Assembly (NCBI RefSeq): GCF_011059105.1 | Contig: NZ_JAALLS010000003.1 | Coordinates: 164,649 to 228,648, forward strand | DNA: 64,000 bases | Reading direction: 5' to 3' | From: Fodinibius halophilus | GTDB lineage: Bacteria; Bacteroidota; Rhodothermia; Balneolales; Balneolaceae | In this document: positions 25,736-35,632 of the stretch, in pieces | How positions within the stretch are numbered: position 1 is the first letter of the stretch | Layout of the letters: the number at the start of each line of letters is the position of its first letter | The notes under the pieces: generated by a model | Database searches by the model: none | Seen by the model: only the letters and a program-made list of their open reading frames with translations | What the model was told of the DNA's origin: nothing | Made by a program: the position numbers and the translations under genes

Positions 25736-27058
25736 TTATCGGACTTTTGTAGTCTCGTTAATCCACCCATAGCACTTTCTTAAGGATGAATCAATTTTAA
25801 ATTCTTCACCATTTTTAAGCGGTGGTTTCCAAAAGTGTTTCTCTGCATTTGTTGGTGTAACTGGTTCGTAAGACTTTGCCTTTCTTTGAACCTCACTCGC
25901 AGTATTAGGATCAACCCGTTTTGCTTTATTCAGATAATCAAGGACTATCCAGTACACTGCCTTATCTTTGCTATCCATTTCCCGGCCACTGGTACATTTA
26001 CCAACAGCTTGCGCATACACATCTGCAATCTGGATATATGGCTTGCCCCAATCATTATCATATTTACTAGCTGAACGCGCATACTTACGGGCATCACGCA
26101 GCTTCTCCATATTCAAATATGCACCAGAAATATCCAGAGAAATTTCTGCTTTCTGTTTATCTTTTTTAGCTTTTCCCATCGCCTCTTTCAGATATTTAAT
26201 TGCCATCTTATTCTTAGCATTGCTCATGGCAAATTCAGCAAGCGCTAACGTATTCTCATAATTGGGATTTAGCTCATATAACTTTTGACTCGTTTTACGA
26301 GCCTTATCAACCATTTCCTGCTCGCTGTACAGATCTTGTAGAGCTTTTAAGACTTCAATATTTTCAGGATTATCTTTCAATTGCCCTTCTAAAAATGTTA
26401 TCCGCTCCTTGGGAGAATCAAAAAGCTGATTCCGCATATCATTGAAGGCACTTTTAATTTTTTCAGAGGCATATGGTTCGGCTTTTTTCATAACAGCCAA
26501 TGCCTGGTCCTTTTTATCTTGACCAATCATTTCCTGGAGCATTACCCGTATATAATAACCATTTCCATAATTAGTAAACTCTTCCGGCTTCATCTCAAAT
26601 GCCTTTTCATAATTTTCAGCAGCTTTAACAGAAGCATTCTCGATAACACTGGCATGCTTTTGGTATAAGCGTCCTCGACTGATATACCAATTGTAATGAT
26701 CATCTTTGGCATCAGGATACTTCTCAAACATCTTGTTATAGATGGTCAGTGCCGTATCCATATATGCCTCTTTTACAGAAGGATCTTGTTTCTTTTCTGC
26801 AATGCCACTATATACCTTGGCAAGTCGTTTTAAATTCTTTTTAAGCTCAAATCGGGAATAACCCTCAATTTTTTCAGGCATTCCTTTCCAAATCCAGCGA
26901 CCGAATTCAGCTGCCCTTTCATAAGCTTCATTTTTATAATTCTCGTAGAAAAGTGAATAAGCTCCGAGCTCTTTCATGCCATTAGGTGGCTTAACTTGTG
27001 CCATTGTTGCACTACTGGCAAATATAAGAAAAGCCAATAAGGGTAGTAACTTCTTCAT
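25736..27058 (-). CDS. Exported tetratricopeptide-repeat protein
   Basis: A 440-residue protein with a Sec signal peptide (MKKLLPLLAFLIFASSATMA). The mature part is almost wholly helical with TPR-like pairs, for example NIEVLKALQDLYSEQEMVDK and ENTLALAEFAMSNAKNKMA, and a C-terminal segment with GKCTSGREMDSKDKAVYWIV that adds two cysteines. The protein ends in a polar segment with YGWINETTKVR. It is the distal gene of a minus-strand run (DUF4270-like, outer-membrane, TPR), suggesting a scaffold in the periplasm or at the outer membrane. Specific function unknown. Confidence 0.78.
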   Translation of the reverse strand: MKKLLPLLAFLIFASSATMAQVKPPNGMKELGAYSLFYENYKNEAYERAAEFGRWIWKGMPEKIEGYSRFELKKNLKRLAKVYSGIAEKKQDPSVKEAYMDTALTIYNKMFEKYPDAKDDHYNWYISRGRLYQKHASVIENASVKAAENYEKAFEMKPEEFTNYGNGYYIRVMLQEMIGQDKKDQALAVMKKAEPYASEKIKSAFNDMRNQLFDSPKERITFLEGQLKDNPENIEVLKALQDLYSEQEMVDKARKTSQKLYELNPNYENTLALAEFAMSNAKNKMAIKYLKEAMGKAKKDKQKAEISLDISGAYLNMEKLRDARKYARSASKYDNDWGKPYIQIADVYAQAVGKCTSGREMDSKDKAVYWIVLDYLNKAKRVDPNTASEVQRKAKSYEPVTPTNAEKHFWKPPLKNGEEFKIDSSLRKCYGWINETTKVR

Positions 27059-27121
27059 AAGACTGTGGGTTTAATACATGTAGTTCAGGTTATAAACTGA
27101 TTTGGGGCAACTTTTATTATA

Positions 27122-28417
27122 CTATTTCAACTTGGGTCGATAGAACATGATCTCAGCCAGATTAACTGATAGCTTAATGCCCCATATCTGTTCTTTGATC
27201 AAATTCATGGAATTTGTTCCCCGGATTCCGTATTCAAAACTCATATCGATAGATGAGCCTGATTTGGGAGAACGAATTCCGAGCCCAAACGAAAACATTA
27301 ACGTACTAATATTTTTGCTATCAATCTCCAGATGGCCGGTGTCATACGAGGCTCCTAACCGGTACTTAAAATTTGAAAGAAATTTATCAGATCCAGAAAG
27401 ATAAGGAAAATATTGCACTCCCATACCCATTTTATAACGATCTGTATATGCAGCACCTGTCTGAGAAAGGTCCTCAAAATCATTCTCATAATCAGACCAT
27501 CCCTCATAAAGACCCTCGGCTGCTAATATTAATAAATTATTTGGCCGATAACTCAACCCTCCACTTATTTTCATAGGCATCTTAACAGTACCGCCACCTA
27601 GCTTCACAGGATCCAGCGTTTGTACAAATTGCTCCGATACCTTTTCCTGACTTGCATCAATTGAAACAGGAAGTTTCAGAGCAAGTCCCAACCCCAATTG
27701 ATCATCCTTGGTAAAAATACTTGGCAATCGAATATGTGTACCAAATCGGTTTCCAAGAGCTACACCATTTGTTTTATAGGTATAGCTGACAGTATTGTAT
27801 TCGGAATTAATAAAGTTACTCGTGTATTCATCTTCATGTGAGATAAATACAGCAGAAGCAGCGTAACCGATAGAAATATTCTCATTTATCTTCCACCCAA
27901 GACCTAGTTCTGCACTATTTACACCTCCGGTACCTTCGTTCTGGATGACATACTGTAAGGTATCCTGCGCAGCCCCGCGATCAATAATCTGCTGCCGCAA
28001 GTCAAAATTTTGATAACTGGTATTTGTAAGAGGAGCAAAAGAACCGGAGAGCCCCAGTTTTCCCCTAATAATGGGCAGTTGCAACTGAAATTGCTTAACC
28101 CCAAACTCTACATTGGTTACTTCAGCATTATTCGATGAAGCGGTATAAGAGGTAATATCAAGCCCACCTGCACCTAAACCATAGACTGTGCTACCCCAAT
28201 GCGCCGGATTTGCCAGATTACCGACTGAAGACTCATTAAAAGAAACGCCTAAGAGCCCTGAAGAACTAGAAGAGGTATTGGCTATGCTTACAGGATAACC
28301 AACTCCCAGTTTAGAATATATAGAGCCATTACTTGCCTCACTGCCAATGGCAGACTGAGCCCATGAAACAGAACTTGTGAAACAAAAGACAACCGCTATT
28401 AATACTAGTTTTCTCAA
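27122..28417 (-). CDS. Outer-membrane beta-barrel protein, FadL/TodX-like
   Basis: A 431-residue protein with a signal peptide (MRKLVLIAVVFCFTSSVSWA) and many alternating amphipathic strands. SIYSKLGVGYP and the NPAHWGS stretch near the N-terminus resemble the plug/N-terminal region of OmpP1/FadL/TodX-like barrels in Bacteroidota. It ends KLSVNLAEIMFYRPKLK, without a terminal Phe. FadL-type barrels carry hydrophobic compounds, but the annotation is by overall pattern and the cargo is unknown. It starts 2 bases downstream of the DUF4270-like lipoprotein stop, so the two are tightly linked. Confidence 0.65.
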   Translation of the reverse strand: MRKLVLIAVVFCFTSSVSWAQSAIGSEASNGSIYSKLGVGYPVSIANTSSSSSGLLGVSFNESSVGNLANPAHWGSTVYGLGAGGLDITSYTASSNNAEVTNVEFGVKQFQLQLPIIRGKLGLSGSFAPLTNTSYQNFDLRQQIIDRGAAQDTLQYVIQNEGTGGVNSAELGLGWKINENISIGYAASAVFISHEDEYTSNFINSEYNTVSYTYKTNGVALGNRFGTHIRLPSIFTKDDQLGLGLALKLPVSIDASQEKVSEQFVQTLDPVKLGGGTVKMPMKISGGLSYRPNNLLILAAEGLYEGWSDYENDFEDLSQTGAAYTDRYKMGMGVQYFPYLSGSDKFLSNFKYRLGASYDTGHLEIDSKNISTLMFSFGLGIRSPKSGSSIDMSFEYGIRGTNSMNLIKEQIWGIKLSVNLAEIMFYRPKLK

Positions 28418-28419
28418 TA

Positions 28420-29643
28420 CTACTTGTTATTATTTTTTAAAGAAGTTATGATAAGCTTCGGCTGCTTATCTGTTGAAGCTGTGCTAGTGTGTATAATACT
28501 GGTTTTTATCAATCCGGTATTATTTAAGGTAATTACAAATTTCTTATTCTCAGCCAAATCTCCGGCCAATATCCTCTGAACCTGGGGAGTAACCTCAAAA
28601 TGAAATGCATCATCATCAGTTGAATAAAAACCATTTGCGAGAGGATCACCGGGTGCAATATTAGCCGGAAGTTGATCCGGGTCAACCAAGTGAAGCTGTG
28701 CAACTTTTGCCTTGGGCCGCTTTACTCCAGACGACTGAGATTCTAAGGACTGGTCCATTAACTCTGTATCTTGATAAAAAACCAATTCTGCCCTTGAAAT
28801 ATCTGTACCTTCCACATCTAGGGATGAAAAATCAAAATCAAAACTCAAAATCTGCTCTTTAGTACTATGCCATGCTGCAAGCCCTGATGGTAAACTCTTT
28901 TCATTCCTTTCTAACAAATATGCCCATTCATTCAGACCTACCGCAAATGTATCCTCTTCAACAGGATTTTGAATGACAAACTTTGTATTAACTACATTTG
29001 GCGCTATAATCTTTTTACTATTGCTTGGAACCAACGCCAACCCAAAGGCACTTCGGGCATATACAGAATCTGCATCAGCAGTATCGGCAAAAGCTCTGTA
29101 TTTTTCGACCCACTCACCTGGCAAAGGAACATCTAACGAATCAGTACTACCAATTGGAAACGATGTGAGCGGGCCACCCTCAGTATCAAGAACAATATCA
29201 TCTTGTAATTTGATCGATTCAGTACGCCACACCTCATCAATTTCATAAACATCAAACCTTTGCTCTGCAAGCGAATCACCATAGGCCATACCCCCATCCA
29301 ACTTGAACCGCAACATCATTTCAGAATCATTAGTCAGGGTATCTTCACTACCGGAAGGTAAGGCAGGTTTAATCAGACCTGTAGCTTTCAATGTACCCAG
29401 CAAAGGATCCTCGAACTCACCGGCAGAGATAAACTGAAACCCACCGGAATAGAAATTAAAACTGTGGGTTGAAACATCACCTATAGCAAGGGTATCGACA
29501 ACAACCTCGGCTCTGTTGTCACCAATATTTCTATCCAGCGATCCCGGATTTTCACATCCGGACAATCCTAAGAACATTATCAATACAACTACAAGGCTAT
29601 ACCTGCTTGCGTTTCGAAAGGCACTAGTCATTAAGTTCTGCAA
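28420..29643 (-). CDS. DUF4270-like lipoprotein
   Basis: A 407-residue lipoprotein with lipobox GLSGC near residue 30, preceded by an N-terminal basic stretch and a hydrophobic core. The mature part reads like DUF4270: a STHSFNFYSGGFQFISAG opening, FEDPLLGTLKA (the DPyfG-type motif), beta-rich middle and a C-terminal section with KKFVITLNNTGL. In Bacteroidota, DUF4270 genes typically lie beside a short glycogen-synthase gene, as here (29666). Function is unknown; an outer-membrane or surface role is inferred. Confidence 0.75.
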   Translation of the reverse strand: MQNLMTSAFRNASRYSLVVVLIMFLGLSGCENPGSLDRNIGDNRAEVVVDTLAIGDVSTHSFNFYSGGFQFISAGEFEDPLLGTLKATGLIKPALPSGSEDTLTNDSEMMLRFKLDGGMAYGDSLAEQRFDVYEIDEVWRTESIKLQDDIVLDTEGGPLTSFPIGSTDSLDVPLPGEWVEKYRAFADTADADSVYARSAFGLALVPSNSKKIIAPNVVNTKFVIQNPVEEDTFAVGLNEWAYLLERNEKSLPSGLAAWHSTKEQILSFDFDFSSLDVEGTDISRAELVFYQDTELMDQSLESQSSGVKRPKAKVAQLHLVDPDQLPANIAPGDPLANGFYSTDDDAFHFEVTPQVQRILAGDLAENKKFVITLNNTGLIKTSIIHTSTASTDKQPKLIITSLKNNNK

Positions 29644-29665
29644 CGAAATACGTCTAAAAGTTTAT

Positions 29666-30484
29666 TTATGATTCTTCAGTTTCTTCTTCAACACCTGCGA
29701 TCTCATCATAATAAGCTGCAAACTTATCAGAGACATCTTCAGGGGACCCCTGAATCTTCTTGGCTTCAATTTCTAATTCTCCCAATAAGTCATCGAGCTC
29801 ATCTGTAATATGATTGCCTGTCACCACGTGGTCGGCATATTGCAATCCAAGTGTACGCAGATCAACGTTTTCACCCTCAGTAAGATTGTCTTGATCAACT
29901 GAATCAGGCAAGCCAACCAAGTCGAGCAACTTCTTATTAAACACTCCGTTATTTTCGGGGTGGTGGATATTATAAATGACTTCGGTATCCTTAAAAAGAT
30001 CAAGATCGTTATACTTCTCTTTAGCCAACAATGGTATCAGACCTGCTGCCCAATCATGGCAATGAATAATGTCAGGTTCCCAACCCAATTTTGCCACTGT
30101 TTCAAGTACCCCTTTGCTATAAAAGACAATACGCTCATCATTATCGTCATAGTGCTCATTACTGTCAGGGTCCATAAACATCGCCTTACGGTTAAAGTAG
30201 GTATCATTATCCAAAAAATATACCTGTAGCTTGGCATTCGGGATACTAGCCACTTTAATGCGCATACTTTCGATCTTTTCTCCTACTTCTACCTCAATAC
30301 CGGAAAGGCGAATTACTTCGTGGAGACGATTTCTGCGATCGTTAATGGTACCATACTTAGGCAGCAATATTCGGATTTCATATCCTTTATCTTGCAAGGA
30401 TGCCGGTAAAAAACGCAACAGGTCGGCTGTATGCGTCATGCGGGCAAAAGGAGATATCTCAGCAGCAGCGTATAAAACTTTCAT
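29666..30484 (-). CDS. Glycogen/starch synthase, stand-alone GT5 N-terminal catalytic domain
   Basis: A 272-residue protein corresponding only to the N-terminal half of GT5 glycogen synthases: MKVLYAAAEISPFARM (KTGGL-equivalent region altered to ARMTHTADLL), YGTINDRRNRL, and IHCHDWAAGLIPLL, followed by YNIHHPENNGVF. The C-terminal GT-B half, which binds most of the nucleotide sugar, is absent and the protein ends in an acidic tail. This short form is a recurring Bacteroidota gene next to DUF4270. Whether it is catalytic alone or works with another subunit is unknown. A branching enzyme gene (glgB) lies two genes away. Confidence 0.85.
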   Translation of the reverse strand: MKVLYAAAEISPFARMTHTADLLRFLPASLQDKGYEIRILLPKYGTINDRRNRLHEVIRLSGIEVEVGEKIESMRIKVASIPNAKLQVYFLDNDTYFNRKAMFMDPDSNEHYDDNDERIVFYSKGVLETVAKLGWEPDIIHCHDWAAGLIPLLAKEKYNDLDLFKDTEVIYNIHHPENNGVFNKKLLDLVGLPDSVDQDNLTEGENVDLRTLGLQYADHVVTGNHITDELDDLLGELEIEAKKIQGSPEDVSDKFAAYYDEIAGVEEETEES

Positions 30485-30520
30485 AGATAAGTACTAATGA
30501 ATTCGTTGGTATTTTATTGT

Positions 30521-31339
30521 TTACTCTTTTGACTCGCTGTCTTCCGAGTCGGCATAAAGTTGGCTCATTTCTTCATCATCAAGCGAATAAAAGTCGAAAA
30601 GCGTATCGCTTCGAAGACCAAGGCGCAATGTTTCTACAGGAATAACTTCCGAAGGCTGGACATTCCCTAAGTTTACATTGCTTCCGAATTTCCGAATAAA
30701 CCAAACTTGTTGGGCTTTTTGAGGGGCTTCAAAAATAAGATTTTCTACCGGCACCTGATCAGCGATCTCATCAATAAGACCAGAGCGAACCTCACCATTA
30801 GGACGAAATACGCCTACAGTGCCACTTTCACGGGCTTCACAAATAATTTTCCAAGCCCCCGCATCAAGCTCACGCTCAATCATCTTCACCCATTTATAGG
30901 GCGGGATAATATCATTTGGATTCTTACTTCCGATCTCTGATAAAATCGTAAAATGCTTACTCATTTTTTGAATGATCTCAACCTTACGCTGATCAGACAA
31001 CCAGATAGTTCCGTTTGAGACTTCAGCATGTTCAATATTAAATCTATCGAGTAGCTCCATATAGGCATCGAGCTGATCTCGTAAAACATAGGCCTCAAAT
31101 AGTGTACCGCCAAAATATACCGGAATATTAGCATTGGAGTAGACGGCCAGCTTTTCTTCTAAATTCTGTGTTACATAGCTGGTTCCCCATCCGAGCTTAA
31201 CAATATCGATATAATTGGAACAAGATCTGCAAAAATCCTCAACTTCTCGAACGCTGAGTCCCTTATCCAGGACCAACGCCATTCCTTTTTCTCGAGGTTT
31301 TTCTGTACGCTTTGGGAGATGGTTTAGCTTAAAAGCCAT
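30521..31339 (-). CDS. Phosphosulfolactate synthase (ComA family)
   Basis: A 272-residue ComA-family TIM barrel. Conserved stretches include ALVLDKGLSVREVEDF, YIDIVKLGWGTSYV, YFGGTLFEAYVL, EVSNGTIWL, LSEIGSKN and ICEARESGTVGVF. The enzyme adds sulfite to phosphoenolpyruvate to make (R)-phosphosulfolactate, the first step to coenzyme M in methanogens and to sulfolactate in some bacteria. No comB or comC lies nearby. In this lineage a link to sulfonolipid or sulfolactate metabolism is a guess. It sits between glycogen genes. Confidence 0.88.
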   Translation of the reverse strand: MAFKLNHLPKRTEKPREKGMALVLDKGLSVREVEDFCRSCSNYIDIVKLGWGTSYVTQNLEEKLAVYSNANIPVYFGGTLFEAYVLRDQLDAYMELLDRFNIEHAEVSNGTIWLSDQRKVEIIQKMSKHFTILSEIGSKNPNDIIPPYKWVKMIERELDAGAWKIICEARESGTVGVFRPNGEVRSGLIDEIADQVPVENLIFEAPQKAQQVWFIRKFGSNVNLGNVQPSEVIPVETLRLGLRSDTLFDFYSLDDEEMSQLYADSEDSESKE

Positions 31340-31451
31340 TGAGCATTATAATTTTGACAAATTAAACGAACAAAGATACTAAAACGAAGGCTGTTAATAA
31401 AGCACAGACGCATCTTAATTCAAAATGATATAGTTATAAAAGAAAAAGGAG

Positions 31452-33329
31452 TTATAAATAATTCTCATTACCCGACATTTTACGCTCTGGTTTTAATATA
31501 AGAGCAGAGAAGGAAGATAGCCAAATATACTGCTCTTCCATATTCCCATAATGGCCTCCTCCGTTCTCTCCGCCATAAAAATGAGAATCACTATTGAAAA
31601 TTGTGCGATACTGAACCCCCAAAAACGGGCCTAATGAATAATCAGCTATCTTACGGTCAGAAAAATTGAACACAAATAGCAGATGGTCCGACGGGTCTTC
31701 TGCTTTCCTCAAAAAAGCAAACACAGAGGGCGTTTTCTCTCCCAACTCGATCCATTCAAACCCATCGGCCGAGCGATCAAACTGGTGCATAGCCGGTTCG
31801 TATCGATATAAAACATTCAATTGCTTGACCAACTGCTGTATGCCCTGATGACGCTCTTGGTCCATCAGCGACCAATGTAACTCTCGGTCCTCAGACCATT
31901 CACTGGTTTCAGCAAACTCTCCGCCCATAAACAATAATTTTTTGCCGGGATGCCCATACATATAAGTGAATAACAGCCGCAGATTAGCAAACTGCTGGCT
32001 TTCACTGCCGGTCCCTTTCCGAACCAGTGGTTTTTTTAAGTGCACCACCTCATCATGTGACAATGGTAACACAAAATTTTCGGAATAGTTATACATCATT
32101 GGGAAGGTAATCTTATTGGGGGCTTCGGCACGCTCTCGCGCCCCCTTTTTAAAATACGCGAGGGTATCATTCATCCACCCCATATTCCACTTGTAATCAA
32201 ATCCTATTCCCCCGTGATGTACAGGGGTTGTCATTCCCGGCCAAGATGTCGACTCTTCGGCAAAAGTTAGAATACCCGGAAATTCACGATGGATGATGGT
32301 ATTAAAATCCTTTAAAAACTGTATTGCTTCCAAATGTTCATTTCCGCCATGCTTATTGGGTGACCACTCCCCTGCGTTTTTGGAATAGTCCAAATATAGC
32401 ATTGAAGCTACTGCATCTACCCGGAAGCCATCAATATGAAATTTCTCGCACCAAAATCGGGCATTGGAGAGTAGAAAATTCTGTACCCCCGGCTTACCAT
32501 AGTCAAAGATATTTGTGCCCCACTCTTTTTGTTCTCGTTTTTTGGGGTCGGCATACTCATAAAGTGGCGTACCATCAAACATTTGCAGCCCGTGTTCATC
32601 TTTGGGGAAATGGCCCGGTACCCAATCCATAATCACCCCAATACCATGCTTGTGGCATTGATCAATGAAATACATAAAGTCTTTGGGAGTTCCCAGCCGA
32701 CTGGTAGGGGTAAAGTACCCCATCACCTGGTACCCCCAGGAAGGGTCGTGCGGATATTCAGTAATCGGCATCAGCTCTATATGAGTAAAAGCCATTTCTT
32801 TCACATATGGGATGAGTTCGTTCGCCAACTCACGATATGTCAGATATTCATTATCCTCCTTTCTTTTCCATGATGGAAGATGCACTTCGTATATTGATAT
32901 AGGATTACGGAAAGATTGGCGTTTATCTCTTTCTGCCATCCACTGCTCATCGCTCCAGCTATATCTATCCAAATCGTATACCAGTGAAGCAGTCTTGGGG
33001 CGCAACTCCATAGCACGGGCATAAGGATCTGTTTTGAGGAACGGAGTGGCATCCTTAGCCGTCTTCAACTCATATTTATATAATGTCCGTTCATCAACTT
33101 TCGGAACAAAAACAGTCCAAATTCCGGTTCCTTCATGTTTTTTCATGCGATGGTCGCGGCCATCCCAATCATTAAATGGTCCAACAACACTTACACTATA
33201 TGCAGCCGGGGCCCAAACGGCAAAGTGTGTGCCGGCATCCATTAAATGAGCTCCCAAAAACCTATATGCTGTATCCAACTGGCCGGCTTGCCAATCCTCT
33301 TTATCCATTTCGGCATATATTGCATCCAT
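31452..33329 (-). CDS. glgB: 1,4-alpha-glucan branching enzyme
   Basis: A 625-residue GH13 enzyme with an N-terminal CBM48 domain (about residues 25-110, FAVWAPAAYSVSVVGPFNDW). Catalytic motifs are in order: DWVPGHFPKD, DGFRVDAVASM (nucleophile Asp), LTFAEESTSWP (acid/base Glu) and LSHDEVVH (transition-state Asp). The length is that of short GlgBs lacking an extra N1 module. It creates alpha-1,6 branches in glycogen. With the GT5 domain protein at 29666 it suggests glycogen metabolism is encoded around here, though glgC, glgP and glgX are not in the window. Confidence 0.95.
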   Translation of the reverse strand: MDAIYAEMDKEDWQAGQLDTAYRFLGAHLMDAGTHFAVWAPAAYSVSVVGPFNDWDGRDHRMKKHEGTGIWTVFVPKVDERTLYKYELKTAKDATPFLKTDPYARAMELRPKTASLVYDLDRYSWSDEQWMAERDKRQSFRNPISIYEVHLPSWKRKEDNEYLTYRELANELIPYVKEMAFTHIELMPITEYPHDPSWGYQVMGYFTPTSRLGTPKDFMYFIDQCHKHGIGVIMDWVPGHFPKDEHGLQMFDGTPLYEYADPKKREQKEWGTNIFDYGKPGVQNFLLSNARFWCEKFHIDGFRVDAVASMLYLDYSKNAGEWSPNKHGGNEHLEAIQFLKDFNTIIHREFPGILTFAEESTSWPGMTTPVHHGGIGFDYKWNMGWMNDTLAYFKKGARERAEAPNKITFPMMYNYSENFVLPLSHDEVVHLKKPLVRKGTGSESQQFANLRLLFTYMYGHPGKKLLFMGGEFAETSEWSEDRELHWSLMDQERHQGIQQLVKQLNVLYRYEPAMHQFDRSADGFEWIELGEKTPSVFAFLRKAEDPSDHLLFVFNFSDRKIADYSLGPFLGVQYRTIFNSDSHFYGGENGGGHYGNMEEQYIWLSSFSALILKPERKMSGNENYL

Positions 33330-33522
33330 ACTTTGTTCGTCCGTTTTAATCGATTGTACAGAAAATTAAGACATACTGACTAAATTAAAGAAATAAGTCG
33401 TTGTATTCTGACAATTTTCCCTGCAGTCACACATAGTTTTACATTCTATCCCAAATCCCTACATTATAAAACAACATTAAGAGCAAAATAACAGGGGGCA
33501 ATCTGTTTATAGCACCATAATA

Positions 33523-34296
33523 ATGAATACGAATCAACTATTTTCATATCTCTTTACTGTATTTTTATTTGTTTCATTGCCTCTTTGCGGACGGGGGCAA
33601 GCACCTCGTACAGAGAAAGATACTACTCCCAAAAAGTGGATTGCAGGCAATACCATAGATACTATTAGCGGGATTGGTATTGCCCGATACTCCTCGTATA
33701 ATCCTGAAAAAGCCTGGCAAAAAGCTCTGGAGAACAGCATTAACGATCTTAATGCAAATCTCTCGATGCTTGTCTATTATTGGGGAAAACAAATAGGTAG
33801 AGGCCCTTTTCGCACCCGATCAAAATATGCCATTCGTAACCTGTTGGACTCTACCCAAGTTACCGTTATTGACTCGGCACGTTGGAAGGGACATGCCTTT
33901 GTACTGATCAAACCCAAAGAAGTAGTCCCTGACTCAATAATATATACCGACAATAAACTTAACCGCCTGAAAGAAACTCGCAAAGATACCGCCGTATCGC
34001 AGGAATCTGGCCAGCACTGGCTTACCACAACTGGGTCCACCCCCAAAATTGACAGCAACTGGTTTATGAGTATTACCAAAGCCAAACAAGATGCCTTGCG
34101 TCGGTTGGCCCGGAAGCTATCAGTTAAAATAACAACTGAAACATACTCAAAGGGCGATACCCAACGACGTTATTTCAATTTCTCTACCATCTTTGCCTTT
34201 CAACGAATTCGTGTGTTGAACAGATCATTTAATTCAGATTCAGTAAAAGTAACTGTTGCTGTTCATCCCCACGAAATAAAATGGCTGATGAAATAA
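33523..34296 (+). CDS. Exported LPP20-like repeat protein
   Basis: A 257-residue protein with a signal peptide (residues 1-25, ending LCGRGQA). Two stretches have the LPP20-type pattern of a glycine-starting strand and a long A-rich helix: ISGIGIARYSSYNPEKAWQKA near residue 50 (two joined stretches) and FMSITKAKQDALRRLARKLS near residue 185. No lipobox Cys is evident. It faces the envelope cluster at 34.3-41.4 kb and is transcribed convergently with the lytic transglycosylase. Function unknown. Confidence 0.6.
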   Translation: MNTNQLFSYLFTVFLFVSLPLCGRGQAPRTEKDTTPKKWIAGNTIDTISGIGIARYSSYNPEKAWQKALENSINDLNANLSMLVYYWGKQIGRGPFRTRSKYAIRNLLDSTQVTVIDSARWKGHAFVLIKPKEVVPDSIIYTDNKLNRLKETRKDTAVSQESGQHWLTTTGSTPKIDSNWFMSITKAKQDALRRLARKLSVKITTETYSKGDTQRRYFNFSTIFAFQRIRVLNRSFNSDSVKVTVAVHPHEIKWLMK

Positions 34297-34352
34297 AAAT
34301 ATGATACTTTTCACAAGGTAATGTTACAATCTACAACCTCGCTTTGAAAATA

Positions 34353-35564
34353 TTACTCCTTAGCTTTTACCTTCCACTCGTTGTACTGTTTACGACGGCT
34401 TGTAACCTTTTTTAGATAATTTCGGGCCTCCGCATATTCTAAGTTTTTTCTCAAGAAGTCATAATTCTCTTCAGGGCTCATCTTATTTATTTTTGGGAAA
34501 GCAGTTGACAAACTTGTATCTCCAGTATAAGCAACAGCTACATTCCCAGCCCCCGTATTATATGCACTAATCATCAAATATTGCCGTGTTTTACTGTCCT
34601 TAGCTCGCGAAAAGTAATTTGATGTAAGAATATCAATAAAAGTACACCCCATCTGTATATTATTACCGGGTTTAAAAAGAAACTCTTTTGTTGGAATACC
34701 ATCTTTTTTGAATATTCTACGGTAAGCATCTCGGCCTCCCGTACTGGGCACCAACTGCATTAAGCCATAGGCGTTGGCATGGGATGCAGCTGTTGGATTG
34801 AAATATGATTCAACATGTATAATAGCAAAAACCAATGCCGGGTCTATATTATACTCTTCAGCAAATTTATACACATCGTCTTCCACTTTTTGAGCCCGCT
34901 TTTGCACATGGTTATTTGCTAGTTTTAAATCTACATACACAACATAGCGAGTCTTACCATCATCACCTTTTACTTCTTTGGTTTTTGTTTCCTTTTCAGC
35001 AACCTTTTTAGCGTATTCATCGACGGTTTCATCCTCCGACTTGGGTAGCTGGTCGTCTAAGACCGGCTCTTCGGTAACTTCTTTATTAGGCAATTTTTTT
35101 GTTTCAAAACCTTCACGCGTCCCCTTCGACTTAAGAGCCTCCGCTGTTTTTTCTGGCATCTCTTTCTTAATCCGCTCGGCTTCTTCCTTGCTATCTGCCA
35201 ATACTTCTACTTTTGCCGACCCTTTCTCGAAATCTGCAGAAACACATAACTTTCCATTCTCCTTATATTCTACCCACTTTTTTTTAGTGCGTTCCCTAAA
35301 GTCGCCCCATTTTTTTTGCATCTCTTCTTTGAACTTCTGGAACTCTTCTTCATAGGCTTCTCGGTATTCTTCATAGGCCTCTTCAGAATTAGCCACACCA
35401 TTTTCAAAGTTCTCTCTATATTCTGCATATCCTTCCTCATACTTCTCAGCCCAATCATGAAAACCCTGCTGAGCCTCAACAAGGGTAGGAGACCCAAATA
35501 CCGTAAGCATACAGGCTATTAGAATAAATCTTATTGAACGATAGCTATAGTCTAGTTGTATCAT
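34353..35564 (-). CDS. Lytic transglycosylase, MltC-like, with N-terminal charged coiled coil
   Basis: A 403-residue exported protein (signal peptide ending VEAQ; an upstream in-frame Met would add 9 residues). Mature residues about 30-100 are an extremely charged helical segment with repeated EEYREAY/EEEFQKFKEEM units. An MltC N-terminal-type domain (AKVEVLADSKEEAERIKKEM) follows, then a C-terminal SLT domain. The catalytic Glu is in IIHVESYFNP, followed by AYGLMQLVPSTGG and AYNTGAGNVA. It would cleave peptidoglycan glycan strands to 1,6-anhydro products in the periplasm. The charged N-terminal segment resembles that of the transglutaminase-like protein at 39865. Confidence 0.88.
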   Translation of the reverse strand: MIQLDYSYRSIRFILIACMLTVFGSPTLVEAQQGFHDWAEKYEEGYAEYRENFENGVANSEEAYEEYREAYEEEFQKFKEEMQKKWGDFRERTKKKWVEYKENGKLCVSADFEKGSAKVEVLADSKEEAERIKKEMPEKTAEALKSKGTREGFETKKLPNKEVTEEPVLDDQLPKSEDETVDEYAKKVAEKETKTKEVKGDDGKTRYVVYVDLKLANNHVQKRAQKVEDDVYKFAEEYNIDPALVFAIIHVESYFNPTAASHANAYGLMQLVPSTGGRDAYRRIFKKDGIPTKEFLFKPGNNIQMGCTFIDILTSNYFSRAKDSKTRQYLMISAYNTGAGNVAVAYTGDTSLSTAFPKINKMSPEENYDFLRKNLEYAEARNYLKKVTSRRKQYNEWKVKAKE

Positions 35565-35632
35565 GGTATTTTTTATTTTCCTGAAATGCACACCTTCTTA
35601 TTTAGAACTCTCTTGCAATAACTGTTGAAACC

